Origin: Fagopyrum homotropicum
Taxonomy: Eukaryota > Streptophyta > Magnoliopsida > Caryophyllales > Polygonaceae
Length of the DNA: 64,000 nt
Assembly: GCA_033239125.1 (NCBI GenBank)
Contig: BSWB01000008.1
Coordinates: 5,734,001-5,798,000, forward strand
Direction: 5' to 3'
The notes beneath the pieces were generated by a model that was not told the origin of the DNA, did no database searches, and saw nothing but the letters and a program-made list of their open reading frames with translations. This document shows positions 34,057 to 47,820 of this stretch, in pieces. The translations under genes were made by a program, and so were the position numbers. Positions within the stretch are counted from its first letter, which is position 1. Every line of letters begins with the position of its first letter.

Positions 34057-35620
34057 ATATAATTGAACATGACATTGACGATCATAATTCAGAATATGCA
34101 TTGACAACTAGTATGAAAGAGGTCCTAGCCCAATTGGATGTACACAAGAGGTTACCTATCTCCACTTTGGCCATTGGGCCCATTCTACTAACCCCAAGTG
34201 AGAAGCTTGTTCCATCTATAGTGCAGGCACCGAAGATAGAGTTGAAGGACCTTCCACCTCACCTCAAGTATGCTTTCCTTGGAGACAATAATACCTTACC
34301 AGTGATCATCTCTAACAAGTTGACTACCGGTCAAGAGGACAAGTTGGTGAAAGTGTTGAAAGAACACAAGACGGCCCTTGGATGGACCATTGCGGACATC
34401 AAAGGATAGGTCCATCCACTTGCATGTATAGAATTCTACTTGAGGAAGAGGCGAAACCATCTAGGCAACCTCAACGAAGGTTGAATCCGCCAATGATGGA
34501 AGTGGTTAAAAAGGAGGTACTGAAGCTCCTCCAAGCGGACATGATTTTCCCCATCTCAGATAGTAAGTGGGTTAGTCCAACCTAAGTAGTTACAAAGAAG
34601 GGGGGTATCACTATGGTGGAGAATCAATATGGAGAGATGGTCCCGAGTAAAACACAAACCGGTTGGAGAGTTTGCATTGACTACCGCAAACTTAACAAGG
34701 TAACACGTAAACACCACTTTCCATTACCTTTTATTGACCAAATGTTGGAACGTCTTGCAGGTCATCCATACTATTTCTTTCTACGGATACTCGGGCTATT
34801 TCCAAATAGCCATTGCTCCGGAAGACCAAGAAAAAACAACGTTCACTTGTCCATTTGGCACTTTTGCGTACCGCAGAATGCCATTTGGACTTTGCAATGC
34901 CCCCGGCACCTTCCAACGGTGCATGATAAGTATTTTCTCCGAATATATAGAAAACTTTATTGAAGTTTTTATGGATGACTTTACCGTCCATGGAAATAGT
35001 TTTGATGCATGCCTAGGACATTTAAAACTCGTTCTTGAAAAATACGTAGAAACTAATTTAGTTCTTAATTCGGAAAAATGTCATTTCATGGTTGAACAAG
35101 GAATAGTGCTAGGACATGTGATATCCTAAAAAGGGATAGAGGTAGATAAGGCAAAAGTTGATGTTATTCAAAGTTTACTTTATCCTACTAACATTCGTGA
35201 AATCCGTTTTTTTCTAGGTCATGCAGGTTTTTATCGGCGGTTCATCAAAGACTTTTCAAAGATCTCAGGGCCATTGTGTGAATTACTCAAGAAAGACGCC
35301 ACTTTCATAGTGGATGAAAGTTTCAAGAAACCTTTCGACACTTTGAAAGCATGCCTCACTAGTGCACCAATCATTCGACCTCCGGATTGGGAGAAACCTT
35401 TCGAGATTATGTGTGACGCCAACGACTACGCTGTAGGAGCTGTCTTAGGAAAAAAAAGGATAGAAGAGCCTCACACGTCATCCATTATGCATATATGATG
35501 CTTAATGGAGCACAAAGGAATTACTCCACCACCGAGAAGGAGATGCTAGCGGTGGTTTTTGCACTTGAGAAATTCAGACAAAACCTTCTTGGAGTAAAGG
35601 TAATCATTTTTACTGACCAT
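34057..35620 (+). pseudogene. E0 reverse transcriptase and RNase H, truncated by E1
   Basis: A linker with LKDLPPHLKYAFLGDN leads into reverse transcriptase: [13 protein letters not shown] near 34675, [16 protein letters not shown] near 34880, FMDDFTVHG near 34968. RNase H follows, with MCDANDYAVGAVLG near 35410 and YSTTEKEMLAVVFA near 35520. The reading frame is broken in several places. RNase H ends at VIIFTDH, where the reverse-oriented LTR of E1 begins at 35621. The E0 integrase and 3' LTR are not in the window and presumably lie beyond the nested block. Confidence 0.9.
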
Positions 35621-37383
35621 TGTTCGCTCCAAACGGTGTGTGCAAGCTTTAAATTTATAACCCAAGAAGTATGCTTAAACAAGGATGTGAACCCGCAGTC
35701 TACGGGTTAGTTGTAATAAAAAGCAAGAATTCCAGAGGTCGAACATAGGGACTTAGGTGAAACAAAGAACAGAATTGGTTGTCAAGTATTGTAATTAATC
35801 AAAAGTAATTAAAGTAATCAAAGATGATGTAAAAGTCAAGTAAGGGGAAATGCGGATTCTAGGGAAGCATCTAGTTGTGGTTCCGACTCAAGATCTCAAA
35901 GGATAATGCGGACAAAGCTGAGGTTTTGCAAAGGAAAGGTGTTTCTAAGGTGGGAATAGATTACCGGGTAAGTCTCACTACTCACTATCCCAGACCAAAG
36001 CTCCTATCACCGGGTAAGTCTCAAGGTACTAAGGAAAGGAACTATAATCTTAAACCAACACACCACCTAAGGGAATAGAATCAACCTTTACCGGGTAAGT
36101 CTCAGGCTAACTCACAAAGATGGAATGAAGGCACACTCAAACCCCAATAAAGGATAAACCTTTATTACCTACACTTATGATCTTAGGTAAACAAGCAAAG
36201 GAATCACCGGGTAAGTCTCATCCTAGGCTTGCATTGTACTAGGAAAGGTGTAATAAGGATAGGATTTGGCAAACTAGAACACTTAACTCTCAGTTTCGGA
36301 TCAGAAAAGGTGACCTCGTTCAGTCAAGTTCCACTCCGGCCGAGATGTTCATCGACTGAGCAAGGTACTCTAGGTTTAAGGTTAAAGACTCGAGCTTTCA
36401 GGGTCCTGTTGGGATTAGGATCATTCTATCATCGTCTTTCCCACAACTTTCAGCCAATTACCCTAGAATCGCATAAAAAGCTTAGCCAATCATCATCATG
36501 ATAACAATAATCAAATATATGGGAAATGAATGAATATTCGAACAAGTAAACCTTAGAAAAATGGTCTCAATAACTGAATCAATTAATAACAAATCAGCGT
36601 TCCTCAAATCATAAATTGAACAAGACAACAAACCAAAAGGGAATCTAAGAAAGTCTTACAAACTCCCTCTAAAGCTAACTCCAAACTATGAATCCTTCCT
36701 TCCTTGATCTGCAATCCTTGAATCCTTCCTTCGAACCTTCAGAAAACACTCCAGAAATCTCCCTAATTGGGTGTGTAGAAGATGATCAAAAAGATGGCTG
36801 AATTGTGGAAAATCTAACTCTTTATATAGGAGAATTATCTTCCAAAGATAATAATATCTTAAAAATATAATTTTCTATAAAATATATCCATATTTCTAAA
36901 ATAGATCTCCCAAAAATAAGATCTTCCTTCCAGAAATCCAGCCCAAAAATATAAGATATCTTCTTTCCAAAATTAAAAGATCTCAGCTAAAAATATGATC
37001 TCGCCGGCGGCAGGGTGTTCGCCTTGGTCGGGACGCTCCTCAAGATCACTTCGGTCTAGGTGACACTTTAGGTGACCGAGGCGAATCTCAACTGAATGTG
37101 AAATCTCTCAAATCTGGTCCAAAGTAAATCTTCTTCATTAATTCCAGGCTTCCTGAGTTCTTCTTTAAGCTCTAGAATGTAGCTCCAATGACTCCTTAGC
37201 TCCATTTTAGTCCAAAACGTGCCATTTTACCTACAAATACAACGAAACTAGGTGTAAACCTCGATTCCCGTAAAGGTAGATGAAACAACAATATAATCAC
37301 ATAATATACATCCATACATGCAGATTATTGAAGATAAAACGTCTAAACCAGCCCCAAAATATAGACTATAATGCCTGCTATCA
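35621..37383 (-). repeat. 3' LTR of element E1 (reverse)
   Basis: TGTTCGCTCC to GCTATCA, 1,763 bp, same family as the solo LTR at 31747. A minus-strand TATATAAA lies at 36821-36828. Family inverted-repeat phrases lie at about 36318-36365 and 37015-37085. It is followed on the right by E1 internal 3' sequence, which shows orientation. Confidence 0.9.
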
Positions 37384-38815
37384 AAATACCCCATACTTGT
37401 CGCTTGCTTATCCCCAAGCAAGTTCTAAATCTTAAGTACAAGATAGAATGGATTATAAGTCATAAAGATCAATGAAAAATATTTCAATACATTTTTGGTG
37501 GTGTGCTCCACTCATAGATCACTCTAAGAGAATGCTTCATGGCAATTAAAATCAAAATATGATCAAAACATTTTATAAATATAAGAAAGTTGTTCATCTT
37601 TGCATAAAATCATAGAATGCATAATAACTCATATTTATCGAAATCAATCATGTATAATCCAGTTTAAACATCAAGTCAATCAACAAGCTCGAGGTCTCTA
37701 GGGCTTCCAAAAGAGGTCAAGAAACGTGTCAAGGTGGGATGTATATGGGGAATGTGGTGCTAGAATCCGGGAAAAAGATCTTACTTCACTTCCTTTGAAA
37801 CTCAACATCATCCACCAATAAGCTTTGCTTATTTTTACTTTACTTTTTGGGATGCATGGACAGAGGTGCACAATAACCGAAGCCTAGGAGATCATCAACC
37901 ATTAATTTCTCGAGATGCCTCAAACCCTTGATGCACATACCATGACCCGTTAGGAATATCGCTCAATCCGACTTTGGCAAGACACAAACACCCGGCTATG
38001 TGAATAGTGCCGAGTTACTTATCATCATGATTGACTTCCCCAAACCTATTTGTTTCTTTCTAACACTTTCAGCCAACATCTCAACTTCACTTTCTTTTTG
38101 CTTTTCACTTGCTTGCTTCCAAATTCCCGGATAGGTAAAGGGAGGAAAATATGTATATGAGGGGCTAAAGCATAAGAAGAAGAGAAGAGAATGAATTGCC
38201 TAAATCAGCCCAGAAAGAATGTGATAGAACTCATCATGTGGTGTCAACCTTCAAATTCAACATAATTTTGATAAAAACAAATTATTAAACATGCCAAAAC
38301 TTTAAAAAAAAGCATTTTGCAACTTAAACATATCATAAAACCTTTTGAGCATATAAAGATTTCAAAACCAATCTGCAAAAAATCATCACTGAGGTCATAT
38401 CCAGTAAAGAAACACAAAACGTTTTGAAAAATCTCTCAGTTAAACCGCCTCGGTCGAGGTGTTCTAAGTCATCCGAGGTGCTTTACCTCGTTTGGCCAGA
38501 ACCATCCCGGTCGACATCATAAATTTTTTTTTTAAACTAGTTTTTGGCGTTTTTCTCAAACAAAAACATATATGCATGCATGTAATCTCAGATAAACACA
38601 TAGAGCATAAATAAAATCATAAATATCCAACTAGAGTCATACAAGCATACACACAATGTCAAGTAAATACATCCACATACCCCATACTTGGGACACATTG
38701 TTCCAATGGGTCAAATAAGTCTAAAATAAGAGAACTCACCGGACATAGCTGAGCTGCGAAAATAAATAATAAAGAAAATCCATGCTGCTCTAGTCCTGAT
38801 CCACTGGTGGTAGTG
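37384..38815 (-). mobile_element. 3' non-coding internal region of E1
   Basis: The polypurine-tract complement (ATACCCCATACTT) sits at the LTR edge, followed by a hairpin at 37403-37422. A conserved block at about 37865-38050 is shared with E2, E3 and F. CCTCGGTCGAGGTG phrases occur at about 38446-38515. No gene is seen. Confidence 0.8.
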
Positions 38816-39498
38816 GATATGGGATGAAGGGATGCTGAGATGGGTCAACCGGATAACCCATAGTGTGTTGATGTTGGATCTCCATCATCCTCTACTAGTA
38901 GTGCTCGCTCTCTCTAAGCTCCATAACCTCCACCGGGCAGCTCATCAATCCGTCGGTGAGCTACTAGATCTCTCTGTCTGCGGACTCTACACCGGGCAGG
39001 TCGTGATGGTGCAACTGCCTCCTCCTCTGTAGTCTCGTCGTCTAAATTGACAACTAGCACACTAGGGCCGTTTGTGTCTGTACCAGTCTCCATGGCAGCT
39101 CCGCCATCATCATACTCCTCCTCCTCCTCAGTTGGTGCAACATCTCTCGCATCCTCTAAGTAGGGAAGCCATGCAGAAGACCACTACTGTGGATCGAAAA
39201 CTGTGAACTGGGCTAACCATAGGATACCTTGAGGGGAAGTCTGCTCCTAAGGCATAACTACGTAGGATGTAGTAAGGCCACGAGGAACCAGAATCCTCCT
39301 CGTGATCATCTCCTGAAGTCCAAGCGGCTTTGCAGCCGCCACCAGTGTACAAGCACTCAAATCTAGACCCATAACTGTAGCAATATGGGTCACCAGCCCT
39401 CCACAACAAATATCTCCCTTGGCCTTTCCCTTGATCCGGTGCAGATCCTCAGCTAGCATGCCTTCAAAGTCAGGCACTCCACCAGTCACCATGCAAAA
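38816..39498 (-). pseudogene. C-terminal part of the E1 second ORF (Athila-type accessory protein)
   Basis: On the minus strand from 39498: FCMVTGGVPDFEGMLAEDL, then GGLVTHIATVMGLDLSA and a MITRRILVPRGL phrase, with a stop shortly after. It matches the equivalent part of E2 (44542-45333) and, more distantly, E3 (59519-61087). The N-terminal part is cut off by insertion of E2 at 39499. Function unknown. Confidence 0.8.
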
Positions 39499-42400
39499 TG
39501 TTTGCTCCAAACCGTGTGTGCAAGTTTTAAATTTATAACCCAAGAAGTATGCTTAAAACAAGGATGCGAACCTGCAGTGTACGGATCAATTGTAATAAAA
39601 AGCAAGAGTTCTAGGGGTCGATCTCAGGGACTTAGGTGAAACAAAGCACATAATTGGTTGTCAAGTAACTAATAACGACAAAAGAAATTAAAGCAATCAA
39701 AGATGATAATAAGGTCAAATAAGGGGAAATGCAGATTTTAGGGATTAAAGCATCTAGTTGTGGTTCTGACTCAAGATCTCAAAGATAACGCGGACAAATC
39801 TGAGGTTTTGCTAAGGGAAGGTGTTTCTAAGATGGGAATATATTACCGGGTAAATATCACTACTCACTATCCCAAACCAAAGCTCCTATTACCGGGTAAG
39901 TCTCAAGGTACTAAGGAAAGGAACTATAATCTCAAACCAACACACCACCCAAGGGAATAGAATCAACCTTTACCGGGTAAGTCTCAGGCTAACTCACAAA
40001 GATGGGATGAATGCACACTCAAACCCCAATAAAGATTAAACCTTTATTACCTACACTTATGATCTTGGGTAAACAAGCAAAGGAATCACCGGGTAAGTCT
40101 CATCCTAGGCTTGTATTGAACCAGGAAAGGTGTAATAAGAAGAGGATTTGGCAAACTATAACACTTAACTCTCAGTTTTGGATCAGAAAAGGTCACATTG
40201 GTCAGTCAAGTTCCACCCCGGCCGAGATGTTCATCGACTGAGCGAGGTATCTAGTGTTAAGGTTAAAGACTCGAGCTTTCAGGGTCCTACTATGATTAAG
40301 ATCATTCAATCATCATCTTTCCACACAACCTTCAGCCAATCACCCAAGAATTGCACAAGAAATTTAGCCACTTGTTCGCTCCAAACGGTGTGTGCAAGCT
40401 TTAAATTTATAACCCTAGATGTAAGCTTAAAACAAGGATGCGAACCCGCAGTGTACGGGTCAATCGTAGTAAAAAGCTAGAAATTCCAGGGGTCGATCAC
40501 AGGGACTTAGTGAAACAAAGCAGGTATAGGTTTGTCAATGCAACTACTAACAACAAAAGTGATCAAAGCAATCAAAGATGATAAAAAGTCAATTAAGGAA
40601 ATATGCAATTCTAGAGATTAAAGCATCTAGTTGTGGTTCCAACTCAAGATCTAAAGATAAGCGGACAAAGCTGAGATATTTGCATAGGGAAGGTGTTACT
40701 AAAGTGGAATAGATCACCGGGTAAGTCTCACTACTCACTAATCCCAAACCGTAACTCCTATTACCGGGTAAGTCTCAAGGAATTAAGGAAAAGAACTATA
40801 ACCTCAAACTAACACGCCACCTAAGGGAATAGAATCAACCTTTACCGGGTAAGTCTCAGGCTAACTCACATAGATGGGATGAAAGCACACTCAAACCCCA
40901 ATAAAGGATAAACCTTTATTACCTACACTTATGATCTTTGGTAAACAAACAAAGGAATTACGGGTAAGTCTCATCCTAGGCTTGCATTGGACTACGAAAG
41001 GTGTAATAAGAATAGGATTTGGCAAACTCTAGCACTTAACTCTCAGTTTCGGATCAGATAAGTCACCTCGGTCAGAAGAATTCCACCTCAGTCGAGATGT
41101 TCATCGACTGAGCGAGATGCTTAGGGTTAAGGATAAAGACTCGAGCTTTCAGGGTCCTACTGTGATTAAGATTATTCTATCATTGTTTTTCCCACAACCT
41201 TCAGTCAATCACCCTAGAATCACACAAAGAAATTAGCCACTCATCATCATGAAAGCAATAATCAAATATAAGGGAAGAAAGAGAACAATTGAACAAGAAA
41301 ACCTTATGATAAAGGCTTCAATAACTGAATCAATTATAAAACAACAAGCGTTCCTTGGATAAAAATCCAATAAGACAAACAACAATGAAGGGAATCTAAG
41401 GGAATCTTACAAAACCCTTCACAAAGCTATAAAAGCTATAAACTTTCTTCCTTCAGTCTTCCTTCAACCTTTAAAAAGGTTCTTCAAATCTCCCAGCAGT
41501 AGTGTGGTAAAACGGCTGTAAGCGGGGTATGGGGGATCTTCAGCCGTTAGCGGATGTTGGATTTGTGGAAAATCCAACCCTTTTTATAGGAAAACTACTC
41601 TCCAAAGATAAGATATCTTAGAAAGATCTCTTCCCATAAAAATAGGTAAAATATATGGGCTAAATTATCTTCTTCCTTCCAGGAATCCAGCCCAAAAATA
41701 TAAGATCCTCTTTCCAAAAATAAAAGATCTCAACCAAGAATAAAATATCCTTGCCGCGTCCAAGGTGTTCGCCTCGGTCGAGTCAGCTCCTCTGGATCAC
41801 CTCGGTCGAGGTGACTCTGTAGTCAACCGAGGTGAATCACAACTGAATGTGAAATCTCTCAAATCTGGTCAAAGTGAATCTCTAATCCAATTCCATGATT
41901 CCTGGATTCTTCCTTAAGCTCCTAAATGTAGCTCCAATGACTCCTTAGCTCCTTTTGCTCCTTTTTTATGCAAAACGTGCCATTTTACCTACGATTACAA
42001 CAAAACTTGGTGTAGACCTCGATTTCCGCAAAGGTAGATGAAACGACAATATAATCACATAATATACATCCAAACATGTAGATTATTGAAAATAAAACGT
42101 CTAAACAAACCCCAAAATATAGACAATAATTCATGCTATCACCACTCATCATCATGAAAACAATAATCAAATATATGGTTAAGGAATGAATATTCGAACA
42201 AGTAAACCTTAAGAAAAAAGGCCTCAATAAGTGAATCAAATAAACAACAAATCAACGTTCCTTAAATCACAAATCGAACAAGACAACAAACCAAAGGAGA
42301 ATCTAAAAAAGTCTTACAAACTCCCTCCAAAGCCAACTCAAACTATGAATCCTTCCTTGGTTGATCTTCAACCCTTCAATCCATCCTTCAAGCTTCCAGA

Positions 42401-43028
42401 AAATCTCCTAATTGCTGGTTATTCTCAGCCTCCAAGCATGCCCAAACTTGTGAAAAATCCAACCCCTTATATAAGAAAATTATCTTCCAAAGATAATAAT
42501 ATCTTATACACATAATTTCTTATAAAATATATCTATATCTCTAAAATAGATCTCCCAAAAATAAGATCTTCCTTCAAGAAATCCAGCCCAAAAATATAAG
42601 ATATCTTCTTTCCATAATTAAAAGATCTCAGCCAAATATATGATCTCGCCGGCGGCAGGGTGTTCGCCTCGGTCGGGACGCTCCTCAAGATCACCTCGGT
42701 CGAGGTGACACTGTAGCTGACCGAGGTGAATCTCAACTGAATGTGAAATCTCACAAATCTGGTCCAAAGTAAATCTTCTTCATTAATTTCATGCTTCTTG
42801 AGTTCTCTTTTAAGCTCCAGAATGTAGCTCCAATGACTCCTTAGCTCCATTTTAGTCCAAAATATGCCGTTTTACCTACGATTACAATGAAACTTGGTGT
42901 AGACCTCGATTCCCATAAAGGTAGATGAAACAACAATATAATCACATAATATATATCCATACATACAGATTATTGAAGATAAAACGTCCAAAAAAGTCCC
43001 AAAATATAGACTATAATACATGCTATCA
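39499..43028 (-). repeat. 3' LTR of E2 (reverse), split by a solo LTR
   Basis: Starts TGTTTGCTCC (39499) and ends GCTATCA (43028). Without the insertion at 40373-42141 and one copy of its CCACT target, it is 1,756 bp, matching the other family LTRs. It sits in the second ORF of E1 and bounds E2 on the left. Confidence 0.88.
40373..42141 (-). mobile_element. Solo LTR nested in the E2 3' LTR (TSD CCACT)
   Basis: CCACT at 40368-40372 and at 42142-42146. Ends TGTTCGCTCC and GCTATCA; 1,769 bp. It belongs to the same family as its host LTR but is noticeably diverged. CACCTCGGTCGAGGTG-type phrases lie at about 41798-41830. A TATAAAAAGG-type box (minus strand) lies near 41580. Confidence 0.92.
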
Positions 43029-44541
43029 AAATACCCCATACTTGTCCCTTGCTTGTCCCCAAGCAAGTTCCAAATCTTAAGTACAAGATAGAATGTATTA
43101 TAGGTCATAAAGATCAATGAAAAAGCAATTTCAAAACATTTTTGGTGGTGTGCTCCACTCCTAGATCACTCTAAGAGAATGCTTCATGGCAAATAAAATC
43201 AAAACATGATCAAAACATTTTATAAATATAAGAAAGCTACTCATCTTTGCATAAAATCATAGAATGCATAATACATTATATTTATCAAAATTAATCATGT
43301 ACAATCCAGTTTAAACCACCAAGTCAATCAACAAGCTCGAGGTCTCAAGGGCTTCCAAAAGAGGTCAAAAAACGTGTGAGGGTGGGATGTTATAGGGAAC
43401 GTGGTGCTAGAATTCGGGAAAAGGATCTTACTTCACTTCTTTTGAAACTCAACATCTTCCACCAATAACCTTTGCTTATTTTACTTTACTTTTTGGGATG
43501 CATGGACAGAGGTGCACAATAACCGAAGCCTAGGAGATCAACAATCATCAATTTCTCGAGATGCCTCAAACCCTTGATGCACATACCATGACCCGTTAGG
43601 AATATCTCTCAATCCGACTTTCGCAAGACACAAACACCCGGCTATGTGAATGGTGCCGAGTTACTCATCATCATGATTGACTTCCCCAAACCTATTTGTT
43701 TCTTTCTAAAACTTCCCGCCAACATCTCAACTTTTCTTTCACTTGCTTTTATTCGCTTGCTTCCAAATTCTCGGATAGGTAAAGGGAGGCAAATATGTAT
43801 ATGAGGGGTTAAAGCATGATCAAGAAGAAGAAGATAAGAGAATGAATTGCCTTAGTCATCTCAGGAAGAATGTGATAGAACTCATCATGTGGTGTCAACC
43901 TTCAAATTCAACATAATTTTGATAAAAAAAAAAGTATTAAACATGCCAAAATTTCAAACAAAGCATTTTGCAACTTAAACATATCATAAAACCTTTCAAA
44001 CATATAAAGATTTCAAAAACCAATCTGCAAACAAAATCATCACTGAGGTCATATCCAGAAAGGAAGCACAAAACGTTTTGAAAAATCTCTCAGTTAAACC
44101 GTCTCGGTCGAGATGTTCTAAGTCATCCAAGGTGCTTTACCTTGTTTGGCCAGAATCATCCCGGTCGAGGTCATAATTTTTTTTTCTTAAACCATTTTTT
44201 GACGTTTTTTTCAAACAAAAACCTGTATGCATGCATGTAATCTTAGATAAACACATAGAGCATAAATAAAATCATAAATATCCAACTCGAAGCATACACA
44301 ATGTCAAATCATACATATAAATACCCCATACTTGGGACACATTGTCCCAATGGTCAAATAAGTCTAGAATAAGAGAATTCAACGAACATAGCGGAATTGC
44401 ATAGTAAATAAAAAAAAGATATTCATGCAAGCTCTAGTCCTAATCCGCTGGTGGTGGTGGTGGATATGGGATGAAGAGACGCTGAGATGGGTCAAACGGA
44501 TAACCCATAGTGTGCTGAAACTGGATCTCCATCATCCTCTG
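43029..44541 (-). mobile_element. 3' non-coding internal region of E2
   Basis: Same order as in E1: polypurine-tract complement, perfect 8-bp hairpin at 43048-43067, conserved block at about 43500-43690, and signature phrases at about 44098-44165. No gene is seen. Confidence 0.8.
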
Positions 44542-45880
44542 CTAGTAGTGTTGGCTCTCTCTAAGCTCCATCATCTCTAATGACAAGGTTGCGTAAGAGT
44601 TGATCATCTGGTCCGTCAGCTCATCAATCCGTCGGTGAGCTACTGGATCTCTCTGTCGGCGGACTCTACGCCGGGAAGGTCGTGATGGTGCAGCTGCTGC
44701 CTCCTCCTCTGTAGCCTCGTCGTCTAAATCAACAACTGGCACACTAGGGCCGGTTGTATATGTGCCAGTCTCCATGGCAGCTCCGCCATCATCATACTCC
44801 TCCTCCTTCACAATTGGTGCAACATCTCTCGCATCCTCTATATAGGGCAGCCGTGTAGAAGACCAATACTGCGGATCAAAGACTGTAAACTGGGTTGACC
44901 ACAGGATACCCTGAGGGACAGTCTGCTCCCAAGGCATAGCTACGTAGGGTGTAGTGAGGCCACGAGGAACCAGAATCCTCCTCGTGATCATCTCCTGAAG
45001 TCCTAGCGGCTTTGCAGCCGCCACAAGTGTAGAAGCAGTCAAGTCTAGACCCATAACTGTAGCGATATGAGTCACTAGCCCTCCACAGCAAATATCTCCC
45101 TTTGCCTTGGCCTTGATCCGGTGCAGATTCTCAGCTAGCATGCCTCCAAAGTCAAGCACTCCTCCAGTAACCATGCAGAACAGGCTCAACAACTCTCCCT
45201 GTCTGATCTTCTGGGGCGTCTCAGTACGTGCCAGAAGAGTCTCACTAAAAATACGGTGGGCCAGACGGAAGGCTAAATGGAAGATGATGCGCTCCTTGGA
45301 GTCTCCAGGTCTCCATCTGTCACTATGCTCCACCGCATGGGCAATTTGCCCCCAAACTGTCGAGCCACTGCTCGGGAAGGAAAGTTTGAAACTGTCGGAG
45401 TCGGAAAGCCAAAAATGTCTTGGAACTGATCCATAGGCACGATGTAGTTCCGGTTCAGCAACCGTACTTGATATTGTTCCTCTCTGGCAGGTGAGTGACA
45501 GAACTCACAAACTCCATGGTCGGCTTAAGGTAGGCTGGAGCTCGGATCTCCATAAGCTGCTCCAGCCCCACCATGGATATCATCTTCTTCAAGTCCTCCA
45601 CCACGTGGAGGCACTCAAAGGCCGGAACATCCAAGAAACGCGGGAAACTATGGGGCGCCCGCATATGCGATCAAAATCTGCCTGGTGACGCTCATGAATC
45701 ACCGGGATAGAAGGTCGAGAAGAAGGGGAAGGGGAAGAACCACTGGGAGCATCCCTCAAAACTAGTTGGTGATCAGATCGAGAACTCATATTTTTGACAA
45801 GATCACCTCGGTTGGTCTGACAGGTTGAAGAACACCTCGGCCGAGACACAGCTCGACTGGTCCGAGGCAAAGTGTTGTTC
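44542..45880 (-). pseudogene. E2 second ORF (Athila-type accessory protein), frameshifted
   Basis: Four overlapping minus-strand pieces in three frames together match the E3 protein at 59519-61087. From the N-terminus they are SIPVIHERHQADFDRI (about 45710), RFLDVPAFECLHVVEDL, NRNYIVPMDQFQDIFGF (about 45440), and a long C-terminal piece (45333-44542) with RTETPQKI, GGLVTHIA and MPWE. The start region includes signature CCTCGGCCGAGAC DNA. At least two frameshifts. Function unknown; it occupies the position of the env-like ORF of Athila elements. Confidence 0.8.
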
Positions 45881-46653
45881 GATTTCCTCTCTCTGATTTT
45901 CAGTTCTTTCCCCCCAAAATCACTACCAATTGCTTCCTATGGGGTACTTATACTCTTTTAAGCAATAAAAGATGGCAACCAAAGCCAAAAATTGCCCGAA
46001 TCAGTAAAGAGAGAGGAATTTAGGGTTTTCGACAATTTACCCCAAATTAAGCCGATTCGAGGCGTTTATCCTGCAGTTTGTTGCTTGCAATCTGATCCTC
46101 TTGCTTTTCTTTGCGAGATCGGAGTAGAAATCGTGGAAAACGATTGAAAAACAAAGAAACGAGGTGATATATGCGCCGCGGTCGAGAAGGGAGTTGGGAG
46201 GGAAGAGAGAGAAATATGTTCGACTTTTATACCCCTCATCGATTTTGATATCACCTCGGTCGAGGTGGTCCCGACCGGACCGAGGTGGCTGACTGGATTG
46301 TCATACCTAGTCGCCTCGGTTGCCTCAAAAACATCTCGGTCGAGGCGCTGTGATAGCAATCGAGACTTGTCTTAGTCAAACTCCGTCTTCTCAATTTATC
46401 GAACTTCTGTCCTTCCAGTGGAGCTCCTGAGTTGTAATCCTTCCTTAGAGAGTACCTGGTTTCTGTCTAGAATGCCAAAAACAAAACAATGCAAAGCAAA
46501 AGCAAACTATCTAAAACTAAACTAGAAAAAGGGAAAAGAAAGCAATACCTTGGGTTGCCTCCCAAGAAGCGCTTGATTCAAGGTCGCTAGCTGGACTGTA
46601 CGGCATCCCTAAACGAGGTATAGTGGTGCAATCTCCTCAACCTGGACTTCCGG
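45881..46653 (-). other. E2 spacer between pol and second ORF, with candidate intron
   Basis: It contains signature inverted repeats at about 46165-46350. A conserved hairpin (CTTGGG, loop, CCCAAG in sense) lies at 46549-46566, and its right arm runs into AAG|GTATTG on the minus strand. A T-rich stretch follows to a CTAG|ACAG acceptor-like site near 46463-46468. The same arrangement is at 58729-58855 in E3. Confidence 0.6.
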
Positions 46654-47820
46654 TCAGTACTTCTTAAGCCTATGACCATTGACCTTGAAGCTTCCGTTTG
46701 TTTCTCCCCGAATCTCAACTGCAGCATAAGGAAAAACATGTTTCACAACGTGAGGTCCTGTCCATCTAGATTTCAACTTACCTGAAAAGAGGCGAAGACG
46801 GGAATTGAAGAGTAGAACTAAATCTCCTTCTTTGAATTCCTTAGGAATGATATGCTTGTCATGCCATCTCTTCGTTCTTTCCTTGTAGATTTTGGTATTC
46901 TCATAAGCGTTTAAGCGCAACTCTTCCAACTCGTTGATGTCCAATAGCCTCTTCTCTCCGGCTTCCTTGATATCGAAATTCAACCACTTGATTGCCCAAT
47001 ATGCCTTGTGCTCTAACTCAACGGGTAGATGGAAAGACTTCCCATATACCAAATTGTAAGGGGTGGTACCAATGGGAGTCTTGAATGCGGTCCTATAAGC
47101 CCAAAGAGCGTCGTCCAACTTCATGGACCAATCCTTCCTCGTCCTAGAGACGGTCTTCTCCAAAATTACCTTGATTTCTGTATTGTTGATGATGATACGT
47201 GGTGTCCGAAAACGTGGAAAGATAGTCCGATTGAAGAACTTCACTACCACCATGGCGTCACTAGTGGGAGAGGCAATGGCTTCCACCCATCTAGAGACTT
47301 AATCGACAGCTAGGAGAATGTAGAGGTTTCCTCCGGATGATGGGAAAGGTCCCATGAAATCAACTCCCCATACATAAAAAATCTCAACCTCTTGGATATT
47401 GTTGAGTGGCATCTCGTTCCTTCTAGACAAGTTCCCTGTTCTTTGGCATGCATCACAAGAAACAGCAAACATTTCTACATCCTTAAATAATGTAGGCCAA
47501 AAGAAACCAGAACGTAATACCTTAGCGCATGTTTTGCGAGCGTTAGCATGTCCTCCACAAGGAAGTGAGTGGCAATGCCGTATAGCACTAGTAACTTCAC
47601 CTTCTGGAATGCATCGTCGAAGCATCCCAACCGGACCTCTCTTAAACAGTGGAGGTTCATCCCAGTAGTAGTGGCGTACATCATTGAAGAATTTCTTCCT
47701 TTGAGCGTACGTCAATCCGGGCAGTATTTCCTGACAAACAATATAATTAACAATATCAGCATACCAAGGTTCTTTCTTATCATAAGCTTGGTGGAGCCAG
47801 TGCTCCACCAACTATTAATG
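46654..47820 (-). pseudogene. E2 integrase, missing two catalytic residues
   Basis: On the minus strand from 47811: WYADIVNYIVCQEI, the HHCC zinc region ([20 protein letters not shown]) and the first catalytic Asp in [13 protein letters not shown] stop (TAA where E3 has a Tyr codon) follows LAVD. After [10 protein letters not shown] the sequence jumps straight to [12 protein letters not shown], omitting about 40 residues that in E3 hold the second Asp and the Glu. The C-terminal domain ends NGHRLKKY. Confidence 0.9.
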